This document shows, in pieces, positions 41,538-49,726 of a stretch of DNA of 64,000 nucleotides (positions are counted from its first letter, which is position 1; each line of letters begins with the position of its first letter). Below the pieces are notes generated by a model that was not told the DNA's origin, made no database searches, and saw nothing but the letters and a program-made list of their open reading frames with translations. The position numbers and the translations under genes are program-made. This stretch comes from Luteimonas wenzhouensis (lineage in GTDB: Bacteria > Pseudomonadota > Gammaproteobacteria > Xanthomonadales > Xanthomonadaceae): contig NZ_VOHE01000003.1 of assembly GCF_007859305.1 (NCBI RefSeq), forward strand, positions 434,001 through 498,000, given 5' to 3'.

Positions 41538-42881
41538 TCAGCCCGGCTCCCACTCGAAGCGCACCAGCGCGCCGCCGAGGGCGGACGTGCCCAGCGTCAT
41601 CCGGCCGCCGGTGGCCTCGGCAAGCTCGCGAGCGATCGACAGGCCCAGGCCCGTTCGCGGACCGGATTCGTCGAGGCGCCTTTCGCTCTCCGCGATGTCG
41701 CCGCTCCTCTCAGCGGCGAAGCCGGGGCCGTCGTCTTCCACGCCGAGCACCGTCCACTGCGGTCCGGCCGCGCCGGAAACGCGCACCTGCCGGCGCGCGT
41801 GCCGGGCGGCGTTTTCCAGCACTGCGCCGAGGATCTCGGACAGGTCTTCTGGCTGCAGCGCCAGACGCAGGCCGGCGGGAACGTCCACGGTGAACGCAAG
41901 CTGCCCGCCCTTGTCGGTATGTTCGATCACGTTGACCAGCCGTTCGACCACCGTGCGTACGTCCGCATTGCCGCCGCGCGCGCTGCGTATGGTCGCGGCG
42001 CGCGCGTGCGCGAGCTCGGCGTCGATGGTGCGACGGATCGCGGCGATCGCGCGATCGAGCCCTTCCGCCGCCTGTTCGGCGCCGAGCTCCCGGGCGTGGC
42101 GACTCTGCGCGGCGATTGCCGACAGCGGCGTTTTCAGCCCGTGGGCGAGGTTCGCGGCGCGCCGTCGCGCGAGCGCCAGGTCGCGCTCGCGTGCGTCGGC
42201 AAGCGCGTTGATCGCGTCGGTCAGCGGCTGTACCTCGCGCAGCGAGGCGTCCGGCAGGCGCGCCCGCGCGCTCTCGCGCAGGGTATTCAGGTCGCCGCGG
42301 ATGCGGCGCAGCGGATGCAGCCCGAGCCTGACCTGCAGCCACGCCGCCGCCGAGAGCACCAGCCACAGCGCGAGCAGGAACAGCGCCAGTTCGCGCCCGA
42401 ACTCCGTGCGCGCGTCGGTCAGCGGCGCGCGGTCCTGCGCCAGCTGCACCAGCACCCTCGGCCCGCCCGCATCCGGGACGACCGCGCGTTCGAGGATGGA
42501 AACCCGTCCGCCGTAGGGGCCGTCGGCGTGGCGCAGCACCCAGTCGCGGGTCGGCGCCGCACGCGGCGCGGCGAGGTCGGCGTCCCACAGCGAGCGCGAG
42601 CGCACCGCGCCGGCCGGTCCGGACACCTGCCAGTAGTAGCCGCCGGCGGGCGTCTGCAGCCGGGGATCCATGGGCGTCGGGTCGATCACCGGCGCACCGT
42701 CGGGGGCCAGCGACAGCGCCGCGACCAGGCGCAGGCCGTCGCGGGTCAGTTCGGCTTCGAGCCTGCGCTCGAGATGGCGTTCGAACAGCAGGGTCATGAA
42801 CAGCCAGGCCACGCCCAGCGCCAGCAGGATCGCCGTCGCCGCGCCGGCCAGGAGGCGCCAGTGCAGCGAGCGCGCGATCAC
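41538..42881 (-). CDS. Sensor histidine kinase
   Basis: A 447-residue inner-membrane kinase. Two transmembrane helices (about residues 10-32 and 164-184) bracket a periplasmic sensor of roughly 130 residues. A HAMP-like linker and HisKA domain follow, with His247 in NLAHGLKTPLSA, then an ATPase domain with N box ENAARHA, DDGPGF and TGLGLSIARELAE. The layout is that of PhoQ/QseC-type kinases. The start overlaps the regulator stop (ATGA), forming a PepSY-regulator-kinase operon. The signal is unknown. Confidence 0.92.
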   Translation of the reverse strand: MIARSLHWRLLAGAATAILLALGVAWLFMTLLFERHLERRLEAELTRDGLRLVAALSLAPDGAPVIDPTPMDPRLQTPAGGYYWQVSGPAGAVRSRSLWDADLAAPRAAPTRDWVLRHADGPYGGRVSILERAVVPDAGGPRVLVQLAQDRAPLTDARTEFGRELALFLLALWLVLSAAAWLQVRLGLHPLRRIRGDLNTLRESARARLPDASLREVQPLTDAINALADARERDLALARRRAANLAHGLKTPLSAIAAQSRHARELGAEQAAEGLDRAIAAIRRTIDAELAHARAATIRSARGGNADVRTVVERLVNVIEHTDKGGQLAFTVDVPAGLRLALQPEDLSEILGAVLENAARHARRQVRVSGAAGPQWTVLGVEDDGPGFAAERSGDIAESERRLDESGPRTGLGLSIARELAEATGGRMTLGTSALGGALVRFEWEPG

Positions 42882-43540
42882 GCGGGTTCGCCCGGCAGGT
42901 AGCCGAAGCCGCGCCGGGTCAGGATGACGTCGGCGCCGTACTTGCGCCGCAGCCTGGCGATGATCGCCTCGATGGCGTTGGTGTCCCCCGAGTCGGCGAC
43001 GCCGTACAGGTGCTCGGCCAGCTCGCCGGCGGAGACGGCACGGCCCGACGCATGCGCGAGGTGGTCGAGCAGCCGGTATTCGAGCGGCGACAGCCGGGCC
43101 GGCGCGCCGTCGAAGGTCGCGCTCATGCGTGCGGTGTCGAGCCGCAGCCTGCCCAGCGCGACGATGCTGTTCGTGTGTCCCGCGCCGCGGCGCACCAGCC
43201 CGCGCACGCGGGCGACCAGCTCGCCCATCTGGAAGGGCTTTCCCATGTAGTCGTCGGCGCCCGCCTCGATGCCTTCGACCTTCTCGGTCCAGTCGCCGCG
43301 CGCGGACAGCACGATGACCGGAAAGGCGCGTCCGGCCGAACGCCAGCGGCGCAAGACCGACAGCCCGTCAAGCCGGGGCAGGCCGAGATCGAGGACGGCG
43401 GCGTCGTAATCCTCCGTGTCGCCCAGGAACCAGGCGGTTTCGCCGTCGCCGGCGACGTCGACGGCAAAACCGGAGGCTCCCAGGGCACGCCGCAGGTCGG
43501 CCTGGATGTCGGAATCGTCCTCGACGACGAGGCAGCGCAT
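42878..43540 (-). CDS. OmpR/PhoP-type response regulator
   Basis: A 220-residue regulator. The receiver domain has acidic VVEDDSD, phospho-acceptor Asp51 in AAVLDLGLPRLDG and Lys in GKPFQMGEL. The C-terminal winged helix (LSPLEYRLLDHLA to VILTRRGFGYLPG) is of the PmrA/QseB/PhoP group, proteins that bind paired direct repeats about 11 bp apart. It is tightly joined to the kinase gene and overlaps the PepSY gene by one base. Repeats of this kind occur in its own promoter. Confidence 0.93.
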   Translation of the reverse strand: MRCLVVEDDSDIQADLRRALGASGFAVDVAGDGETAWFLGDTEDYDAAVLDLGLPRLDGLSVLRRWRSAGRAFPVIVLSARGDWTEKVEGIEAGADDYMGKPFQMGELVARVRGLVRRGAGHTNSIVALGRLRLDTARMSATFDGAPARLSPLEYRLLDHLAHASGRAVSAGELAEHLYGVADSGDTNAIEAIIARLRRKYGADVILTRRGFGYLPGEPA

Positions 43541-43881
43541 CAGTCGTCCTCGATCTTGCGGATATCGCCGGTCCGGGCGTTGAGGTCGATCTCGAGCACG
43601 CGGCCGGTCGGGGTCAACACCTTGACCTCGTATTCCCAGCCGTGTTTCTTGCTGTGGTCGAGCTCCACTTCGATGACGTCGCCGGGGACGCGCCGCTGCA
43701 CGATCTGCAGGATGTGGTTGAGGGGCAGGATTTCACCGCGCTGCAGCAGCCTGCGCGCCTCGATATGATCGTTCCCGTCGCTCTTGCCGGCCAGGGCCGA
43801 CGGAGCGACGAACAGGGCCGAAAGCGCGATGCCCAGCGCGAGCGGGAGGAGGGAGCTGCTGGGGGAGGGACTGGTATTCAT
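43540..43881 (-). CDS. Exported PepSY-domain protein
   Basis: A 113-residue periplasmic protein with signal peptide LLPLALGIALSALFVAPSALA. A single PepSY domain follows (ARRLLQRGEILPLNHIL, VPGDVIEVELDHSKKHGWEYEVKVLTPTGRVLEIDLNARTG). PepSY proteins are often the first gene of PhoP/QseB-type two-component operons in Xanthomonadaceae and may modulate the sensor. It heads this operon, divergent from the receptor-like gene at 43990. Confidence 0.85.
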   Translation of the reverse strand: MNTSPSPSSSLLPLALGIALSALFVAPSALAGKSDGNDHIEARRLLQRGEILPLNHILQIVQRRVPGDVIEVELDHSKKHGWEYEVKVLTPTGRVLEIDLNARTGDIRKIEDD

Positions 43882-43905
43882 GGTGGCGATGATGATGAGA
43901 CGGGT

Positions 43906-43945
43906 CTGACACCCGGCTGACGGCCGGAATGATCCGGCTGTCAGC
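43906..43945. promoter_or_regulatory. Phased CTGNCA repeats and a 13-bp inverted repeat in a divergent promoter
   Basis: CTGACA (43906), CTGACG (43917) and CTGTCA (43938) lie 11 and 21 bp apart, on the same face of the helix, as expected for an OmpR/PhoB-type regulator. Overlapping them, GCTGACGGCCGGA (43916-43928) and TCCGGCTGTCAGC (43933-43945) form an inverted repeat with a single G-T pair and a four-base loop. The site lies between the PepSY and receptor-like starts. Confidence 0.55.
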
Positions 43946-43989
43946 GGCGGCCGTCCAGACTGGCGCGGCCTCGGCTCCTGTATACCACC

Positions 43990-46044
43990 ATGCGAATCCC
44001 CATTTCTGCGTGCGCCGCGCTCTTCCTGGCGCTACCGCTGTCCATGCGGCCGGTGCCCGGGGCGGCGCAGGAGCGCGAGCCGGCGGCCGAAGCGCGGGGC
44101 GTCGCCGTGTTCGAGGCTTCGGACTTTTCGGCGGCGGCGCCCGCCAACGCCTACGACATGGTGACGCGCCTGCCCGGCTTCACCATCGTCGATGCCGATG
44201 CGGACGTGCGCGGCTATGCGGGGGCGCGCGGCAACGTGCTGATCGACGGCGCCCAACCGGCCAGCAAGCGGGAGAGCGTCGACGGGCTGCTTAGGCGGAT
44301 TCCGGCCGCGGCAGTCGAGCGTATCGAACTGGTCCGCGGCGGCGCGCGGGGCATCGACATGGGTGGGTACGCGGTGATCGCGAACGTGGTCCGCCGGCGC
44401 GAAGCCGCGGCCGAGATGGCGCTGCAGGCCGGCGTCGCGGTCGCCGCGGACGGCTGGTCCGGATCGCTGGGACAGTTCGAATACGGTCGCCGCCGCGGCG
44501 ACGAGGCGCTGGAGTTCGCCGTGTCGGTGGAACCGGAGCTGGACGAGGACACCGGCCGCGGCCGCATCCTCGCCTTCGCGCCCGATGGCGCCCTGGTCGA
44601 GGCGCTGGATACCGACACCCGCAGGGTCGACAGGGAATTCACCTCGAATGTCAGCTGGAGGCGGACATTGTCCGGCGGCAGCTTCAGCCTGAATGCCGCG
44701 CTGCGCGGCGAAAGTGTCGACGAAGCGATGGAGCGGCTGACGCAAGGCGCTGGCACACCGGTCGAGACCGCATACGACACCGAGGACATGAAGGAACTGG
44801 AGGTCGGCGGGCGCTTCGTGCGTCCGCTTGGCGACCGCTCGACGCTTGAATTGATGGCCAGCCAGCGGCTGGACAGGCTGGACGCCCTGTCGCTGTCCCG
44901 TGAAGAGGACGAGGAGGAGCGTTTCGAGGAAAAGACCGAAACCGGAGAAACCCTGCTGCGCGTGGACGTCGGTCGCGCGCATTCGGACCAGCTGCGTCTC
45001 TCCGTGGCGCTGGAGGGAGCGTTCAACTTCCTCGAAAGCCAGGCGCGCCTGAGCGAGAACGGTGAGCGGATCGAACTGCCCGGCTCCGACGTGCGCATCG
45101 AGGAGCGACGCATGGAAGCGGCATCCGCGGCGGTCTGGCGGCCGCATGCGGACTGGTCCATCGAGGGCGGCATGCGGGTGGAGACCTCGGCGCTGCGGCA
45201 GAGCGGCGATACGCCGATGGAGCGGGATTTCGTCTATCTCAAGCCGCGCCTGGCGGCCTACTGGGAACGCGACGACAGGGATAGTTTCCACTTGGGTCTG
45301 TCGCGTGAGGTGGGGCAGCTGGATTTCGAGGATTTCGTCGCCTCGGCCGCGCTCGACACGGGCGCGGTCAGCGCCGGCAACGCGGAGCTGGAGCCGGACA
45401 AGACCTGGCGTCTCGTCGCGGGGTGGGAGCGGCGCTTCCGGGACGACGGCGCCCTGGGCATGACCTGGACGCACGAGCGTATCGCCGACGTCGTCGACCG
45501 CGTGCTGGTGGCGTCCGGGGACGACGTGTTCGATGCGCCGGGCAACATCGGTGAAGGCAGGCGCGATACGTTCGAGATCGAGTTCTCGGCCTCGCTGGAC
45601 GGAATCGGCATGGCCGGCTTCCGGTTCTCGTCCGTGGTGCTGTGGCGATCGAGCTCGGTGACGGACCCGGCCACCGGCGACAGGCGCGGGATCTCGGGGG
45701 AGCCGCCCGTGGAGGGCCGGATCAGGCTGATGCAGACGGTTCCCGCATACCGCATCGCCTGGGGCCTCGGCGTCGACCTTGCGGAACGTGAGACCAAGTA
45801 CCGCTACGACGAGGTCAAGATCGAACGCGAAGCGCTGTCGTGGAACCTGTTCGCCGAAAGGCGCATCGGCGCTGGCTGGCGTCTGCGCGCCGAGGCGATG
45901 GATCTGTTCGGACGCCGTTTCTCGGAGAGCCGGAGCAAGTACGATGGACCCCGGTCTCAGGTGCCGCTGGACGAGCGCAAGTACCGGATGCACCGCACGC
46001 CGGGCCAGCTACTGGTCACCGTTCGCCGTAATACGGGCGATTAG
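43990..46044 (+). CDS. Short TonB-dependent-receptor-like outer-membrane protein
   Basis: A 684-residue exported protein with signal peptide ISACAALFLALPLSMRPVPGAAQ. A plug-like domain follows (NAYDMVTRLPGFTIVDADADVRGYAGARGNVLIDG, IPAAAVERIELVRGG) and a barrel of amphipathic strands. It is short for a receptor, lacks an obvious TonB box and ends in RRNTGD without the terminal aromatic residue. It is divergent from the PepSY/regulator/kinase operon and shares a repeat-rich promoter with it, so it is probably controlled by that system. Its last 29 bases overlap the end of the opposite PhoD gene. Confidence 0.8.
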   Translation: MRIPISACAALFLALPLSMRPVPGAAQEREPAAEARGVAVFEASDFSAAAPANAYDMVTRLPGFTIVDADADVRGYAGARGNVLIDGAQPASKRESVDGLLRRIPAAAVERIELVRGGARGIDMGGYAVIANVVRRREAAAEMALQAGVAVAADGWSGSLGQFEYGRRRGDEALEFAVSVEPELDEDTGRGRILAFAPDGALVEALDTDTRRVDREFTSNVSWRRTLSGGSFSLNAALRGESVDEAMERLTQGAGTPVETAYDTEDMKELEVGGRFVRPLGDRSTLELMASQRLDRLDALSLSREEDEEERFEEKTETGETLLRVDVGRAHSDQLRLSVALEGAFNFLESQARLSENGERIELPGSDVRIEERRMEAASAAVWRPHADWSIEGGMRVETSALRQSGDTPMERDFVYLKPRLAAYWERDDRDSFHLGLSREVGQLDFEDFVASAALDTGAVSAGNAELEPDKTWRLVAGWERRFRDDGALGMTWTHERIADVVDRVLVASGDDVFDAPGNIGEGRRDTFEIEFSASLDGIGMAGFRFSSVVLWRSSSVTDPATGDRRGISGEPPVEGRIRLMQTVPAYRIAWGLGVDLAERETKYRYDEVKIEREALSWNLFAERRIGAGWRLRAEAMDLFGRRFSESRSKYDGPRSQVPLDERKYRMHRTPGQLLVTVRRNTGD

Positions 46045-47476
46045 GCCAGCCTTCCGGAGGGTCGAAGCCGTAATAGCCGCGGCCTTTCCTGAACCGCTCG
46101 AGCCGTTCAAGCTCCACCGGATCGGACTTGCGGTCCCAGGTGCGCACGCCGTTCCTCAGGTCGTCAGGGGTCAGCACGAGGGGCTCCCAGACCGCCTCGC
46201 CCATGTCGTCGTGCAGGGTATAGGTCAGCGTCGGCGTGTCGCCGGTCAGGTCGAAGCGGAGCAGGCCGACGTTGACGGTGCGCGTCCACACGTCGCGCAC
46301 GCGCACCTCGGGCACCTGGCGGGTGTGCTTGGCCGCCGGCACCTGCGCCAGCGGCGACGAGCAGAAGTCGTAGATGTCGTAGCCGCCGCGCTCGGACCAG
46401 GGGATGCAGTTCAGCTCGCCCATGTGCGAATCGCCCGAGATGCAGACCACGCCGCCGATGCCCTCGTCGCGGATGAAGTCGAAGATCTCGTTGCGCTCGG
46501 TCATGTAGACCGCCCAGGAGTCGCCGCCCGCCTCGTTCTCGGCCGACGACCAGCCACCGCCGATCGCCAGCACCTTGAACGGAGCGGCGCTGCGCTTGAG
46601 CTCGCGCTTGAGCCAAGCCTTCTGCTTCGCGCCGAGCATGGTCTTGGCGGCAGTGTCGGGCTTGTCGGTCGGATCGCGGTGGTAGCGGCCGTCGAGCACG
46701 AAGAAGTCGACGCCGCCGTAGTGCTGCTTGAAATAGACGCCGGGGTTGTCCCGCTCGCCGTAGGATGGGTTCGCCCAGAAGCGCTTGAAGATGCGCAGCG
46801 ATTCGCGCTTGAACGGGCTGCGGCCGTCAGAGTCGTTGTAGCCGAAGTCGTGGTCGTCCCAGGTGGCCAGGTGCGGCACCGAGCGCAGCAGCGGCTCCAG
46901 GCTCGGCACCACCCGGCCGCGGCCGTAGAGGTCGGTGATCGCGGCGGGCTGGTCGCTGTCGGCGTAGATGTTGTCGCCGAGCCAGAAGAACAGGTCCGGT
47001 TCCAGCGCGCGCACGGTGTTCCAGATCCGCTGGTGCGGGTCGTACTGGATGCGGCAGCAGGAGCCGAAGGCGACCCGGAACGCGGCCCTGCCCGCCGGCG
47101 CGGTGCGCGCCCGGTACGGCAGGAACTGGAAGCGGTCCTCGACGCCGTCGTACCTGAGGCGGTACCAGTATTCGGTGTCCGGCTGCAGGCCCTCGGCGCG
47201 CAGCACCAGGCAGCAGTCGTCCTCGGCCGAGGCGACGGCCGTCGCGGTCTGCACCACGTGCCGGAACTCGCGGTCGGTGGCGACTTCGAGTTCGACGCCG
47301 AAGGCGCCGCTGGCGCGCACCCAGACCGACAGCTGCCGCGGCCCGGGCGCGCCGAGCATCGGGCCCTGCAGCGCGCGCGGGTAGCCGAGCGCGCCGGCGA
47401 TCGCCCTGGGCAGCGCCGCGAACAGGCCGACCAGGCCGGTGGCGGCGAGGAAGCCGCGTCGGTGCAGTGTCGTCAT
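46016..47476 (-). CDS. PhoD-like alkaline phosphatase, Tat-exported
   Basis: A 486-residue phosphatase with a twin-arginine-type signal (LHRRGFLAATGLVGLFAALPRAIAGA). A Fn3-like PhoD_N domain is followed by the catalytic domain: AFGSCCRIQYDP, FFWLGDNIYADSD, ATWDDHDFGYND, and VCISGDSHMGEL. PhoD enzymes use calcium and iron to hydrolyse phosphomono- and diesters outside the cytoplasm. The ATG overlaps the inositol monophosphatase stop by 4 bp, making it the last gene of the iol operon, a notable link between phosphate release and inositol breakdown. Confidence 0.9.
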   Translation of the reverse strand: MTTLHRRGFLAATGLVGLFAALPRAIAGALGYPRALQGPMLGAPGPRQLSVWVRASGAFGVELEVATDREFRHVVQTATAVASAEDDCCLVLRAEGLQPDTEYWYRLRYDGVEDRFQFLPYRARTAPAGRAAFRVAFGSCCRIQYDPHQRIWNTVRALEPDLFFWLGDNIYADSDQPAAITDLYGRGRVVPSLEPLLRSVPHLATWDDHDFGYNDSDGRSPFKRESLRIFKRFWANPSYGERDNPGVYFKQHYGGVDFFVLDGRYHRDPTDKPDTAAKTMLGAKQKAWLKRELKRSAAPFKVLAIGGGWSSAENEAGGDSWAVYMTERNEIFDFIRDEGIGGVVCISGDSHMGELNCIPWSERGGYDIYDFCSSPLAQVPAAKHTRQVPEVRVRDVWTRTVNVGLLRFDLTGDTPTLTYTLHDDMGEAVWEPLVLTPDDLRNGVRTWDRKSDPVELERLERFRKGRGYYGFDPPEGWPNRPYYGER

Positions 47477-48291
47477 GCGATGGATGCCTCCTCGCGTAGG
47501 GCCTGATCGAGCGTCGCGACCAGCGCGGCGTGGATCGCGCCGTTGCTGACGCAGACGTTGCCGCCGCCGATGTCCAGCGCATCGCCGGCGACGGAGGTGG
47601 CGACGCCGCCGGCCTCGCGCACCAGGATCACGCCGGGCGCCATGTCCCAGGCGCTGAGCGCGCGCTCCCAGTAGGCGTCCCAGCGGCCCGCGGCGACCCA
47701 GGCCATGTCCACCGCGCAGGCGCCGGTCCGGCGGATGCCGGCCGTGCCGGCGCTGAGCAGCGCCATCTCCCGCGCGAACACGGGATGGTCGGGCTTGCCG
47801 GCGAAGGGGATGCCGCAGGCGAGCACGCTGGCGATCAGTTCGCCGCGCGCGGAGACGCGGATCCGGCGGCCGTTGAGCCAGGCGCCCTTGCCGCGCTCGG
47901 CGACGAACAGTTCGTCGAGCACAGGAAGATAGGTCACGCCGGCGACCACCTCGCCCTCGCGCTCCAGCGCGACGTTGACGCCCCACAGCGGGCAGCCGAA
48001 CAGGAAATTGGTGGTGCCGTCGAGCGGGTCGACGATCCAGCGCTGCGCCTGGTCACTGCCGCCGGCGACGCCGCCTTCCTCGCCGAGGAAGGCGTAGGAC
48101 GGCCGTGCCTTCGCCAGCAGCCCGCGCACGGTGTCCTCGGCCTCGCGGTCCGCGATCGAGACCAGGTCGGCGGGACCCGACTTGGTCTGCACCATGAGCT
48201 CGGAGAGCTGCGCGTGGCGCCGCAGCAGTCCGCTTCCCGCCGCCTGCGCGGCCTCGATCATCGCCTTCAGTTCGCCGGATGCATCGATCAC
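47473..48291 (-). CDS. Inositol monophosphatase family protein
   Basis: A 272-residue magnesium-dependent phosphatase of the IMPase/SuhB family. Metal motifs are intact: GEEGG, IVDPLDGTTNF and ALSAWDMAPGV. It probably converts inositol monophosphate to inositol in the cytoplasm. The GTG start at 48291 has GAGGG upstream, and lies 2 bp after the transporter stop. Location in an inositol operon directly after an organophosphate transporter makes inositol phosphate the natural substrate, though members also hydrolyse other small phosphates. Confidence 0.9.
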   Translation of the reverse strand: MIDASGELKAMIEAAQAAGSGLLRRHAQLSELMVQTKSGPADLVSIADREAEDTVRGLLAKARPSYAFLGEEGGVAGGSDQAQRWIVDPLDGTTNFLFGCPLWGVNVALEREGEVVAGVTYLPVLDELFVAERGKGAWLNGRRIRVSARGELIASVLACGIPFAGKPDHPVFAREMALLSAGTAGIRRTGACAVDMAWVAAGRWDAYWERALSAWDMAPGVILVREAGGVATSVAGDALDIGGGNVCVSNGAIHAALVATLDQALREEASIA

Positions 48292-48293
48292 GT

Positions 48294-49640
48294 TCAGTCC
48301 CTCAGTCTGGTGCGCCACAGGCTGGCGGCGAGCAGCATCGACAGCACCGACGCGCCGATCCAGAAGGTGATGACCGGGCCGAAGTCGTAGCTGCGCACGC
48401 CGTCGACGACGGTCATGCCCTGCTGGATCAGTCTGCCCGAGACGTATTCCTGGATGCCGGCGCCGATGTAGCTGAAGATCCCGATCACGCCCATCGCGGC
48501 GCCGGCCACGCGCTTGGGCGCGATGTCGACCGCGAACAGGCCGCCGAGCGAGGTGACCAGGCCGGTGAGTCCGAGGCCGAACAGCAGCATTCCGGCGATC
48601 AGCACCGGCATCGTGTTCGGCCCGTAGAAGAACAGCAGCAGGCCGCCGATCTCGAGGATCGCGAACAGCAGGTTGGCCGGCGGGCGCCGGGCCTTGAACA
48701 CCAGGTCCGAGACGAAGCCGAACGCGACCGCGCCGGCGATCCCGGCCAGCGTGCTGATCATCAGCACGGTCCCGGCCATCGGCAGCGACAGCCCGCGCTC
48801 CTGCTGCAGGTACAGGATGCCCCAGGAATTGATCGCGTAGCGGGTCACGTAGATCGCCGCCGCCGACAGGCACAGCACCCAGATCGCGGGGATCTTCAGG
48901 ATCGACAGCTGCAGCCCCAGCACCGACTTGATGCCCGGTTTCGGCTTCTCGTCGTAGTGGTCGTTCTTCCAGTCGGCGACCGTGGGCAGGCCGAGCGTGC
49001 GCGGGCGGTCCTGCAGCCACAGGTAGCAGCCGATCGCGGTGGCGATGCCGATCAATCCCGGGCCCCAGTAGCCCCAGCGCCAGCCCAGCCACGCCACCGC
49101 GCTGCCGACCACGAGGAAGGTCAGGCCTTCGCCGATCGAGTGCGCGGTGCTCCATACGCCGTAGACGCGGCCGCGCTCGCGGTTGGAGAACCAGGCGGTC
49201 ATCGCCACCACGCCGCCCGGCGCGCCGAAGCTCTGCACCCAGCCGTTGAGTCCCCACAGCAGCACCGCGCCCCACAGCGCCGTGGTGAAGCCCATCGCCA
49301 GGTTGCACAGCGCCGTGGCCAGGAAGGCGAAGGCGAGGAAGCGCTTCACGTTGGCGTGGTCGGCGAGGAAGCCGTTGGTCAGCTTGCCGAGCGCGTAGGT
49401 GTAGAACAGCGCCGAACCGATCATGCCCAGCTCGACCGGGGTGAACACGCCCTGGTCGATCAGCGGCTTCTTGACCACGCCCAGGGCGAGGCGGCAGGTG
49501 TAGATCAGGCCGTAGCCCAGGGTGATCGCGGTCATCACCCGGAAGCGGTGGCGGCGGAACAGCGCGTCGATGGTCGCCGGGTCTTCGATCCGGGGCTTGT
49601 CCTCGCCGGTCGCGAAGAACTTGAGCAGGCGTGAGGCCAT
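48294..49640 (-). CDS. MFS organophosphate:phosphate antiporter-type transporter (GlpT/UhpT-like)
   Basis: A 448-residue inner-membrane transporter of the major facilitator superfamily with twelve predicted helices. It matches the OPA group (GlpT, UhpT, UhpC): LGYGLIYTCRLALGVVKKPLID, GKLTNGFLADHANVKRFLA, and RYAINSWGILYLQQERG. These proteins exchange phosphate esters for inorganic phosphate. It follows mmsA in the iol operon after an 86-bp gap and precedes inositol monophosphatase. No conventional inositol symporter or ABC system is seen in the window, so this may import inositol or inositol phosphate. RBS AGGGAA precedes the ATG. Confidence 0.87.
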   Translation of the reverse strand: MASRLLKFFATGEDKPRIEDPATIDALFRRHRFRVMTAITLGYGLIYTCRLALGVVKKPLIDQGVFTPVELGMIGSALFYTYALGKLTNGFLADHANVKRFLAFAFLATALCNLAMGFTTALWGAVLLWGLNGWVQSFGAPGGVVAMTAWFSNRERGRVYGVWSTAHSIGEGLTFLVVGSAVAWLGWRWGYWGPGLIGIATAIGCYLWLQDRPRTLGLPTVADWKNDHYDEKPKPGIKSVLGLQLSILKIPAIWVLCLSAAAIYVTRYAINSWGILYLQQERGLSLPMAGTVLMISTLAGIAGAVAFGFVSDLVFKARRPPANLLFAILEIGGLLLFFYGPNTMPVLIAGMLLFGLGLTGLVTSLGGLFAVDIAPKRVAGAAMGVIGIFSYIGAGIQEYVSGRLIQQGMTVVDGVRSYDFGPVITFWIGASVLSMLLAASLWRTRLRD

Positions 49641-49666
49641 GAAACGTTCCCTCCCCAGGGCGTCCC

Positions 49667-49688
49667 GGCCCGCCTCGTGGGGCGGGCC
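49667..49688 (-). terminator. Hairpin between mmsA and the transporter gene
   Basis: GGCCCGCC and GGCGGGCC form an 8-bp stem with a six-base loop in the 86-bp gap inside the iol operon. It may be a partial terminator or an mRNA-stability element lowering expression of the transporter, phosphatase and PhoD genes. Confidence 0.45.
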
Positions 49689-49726
49689 TCGTTGTCGGCC
49701 GGCGCCGGCGTCGCGGCGCCGGATGG

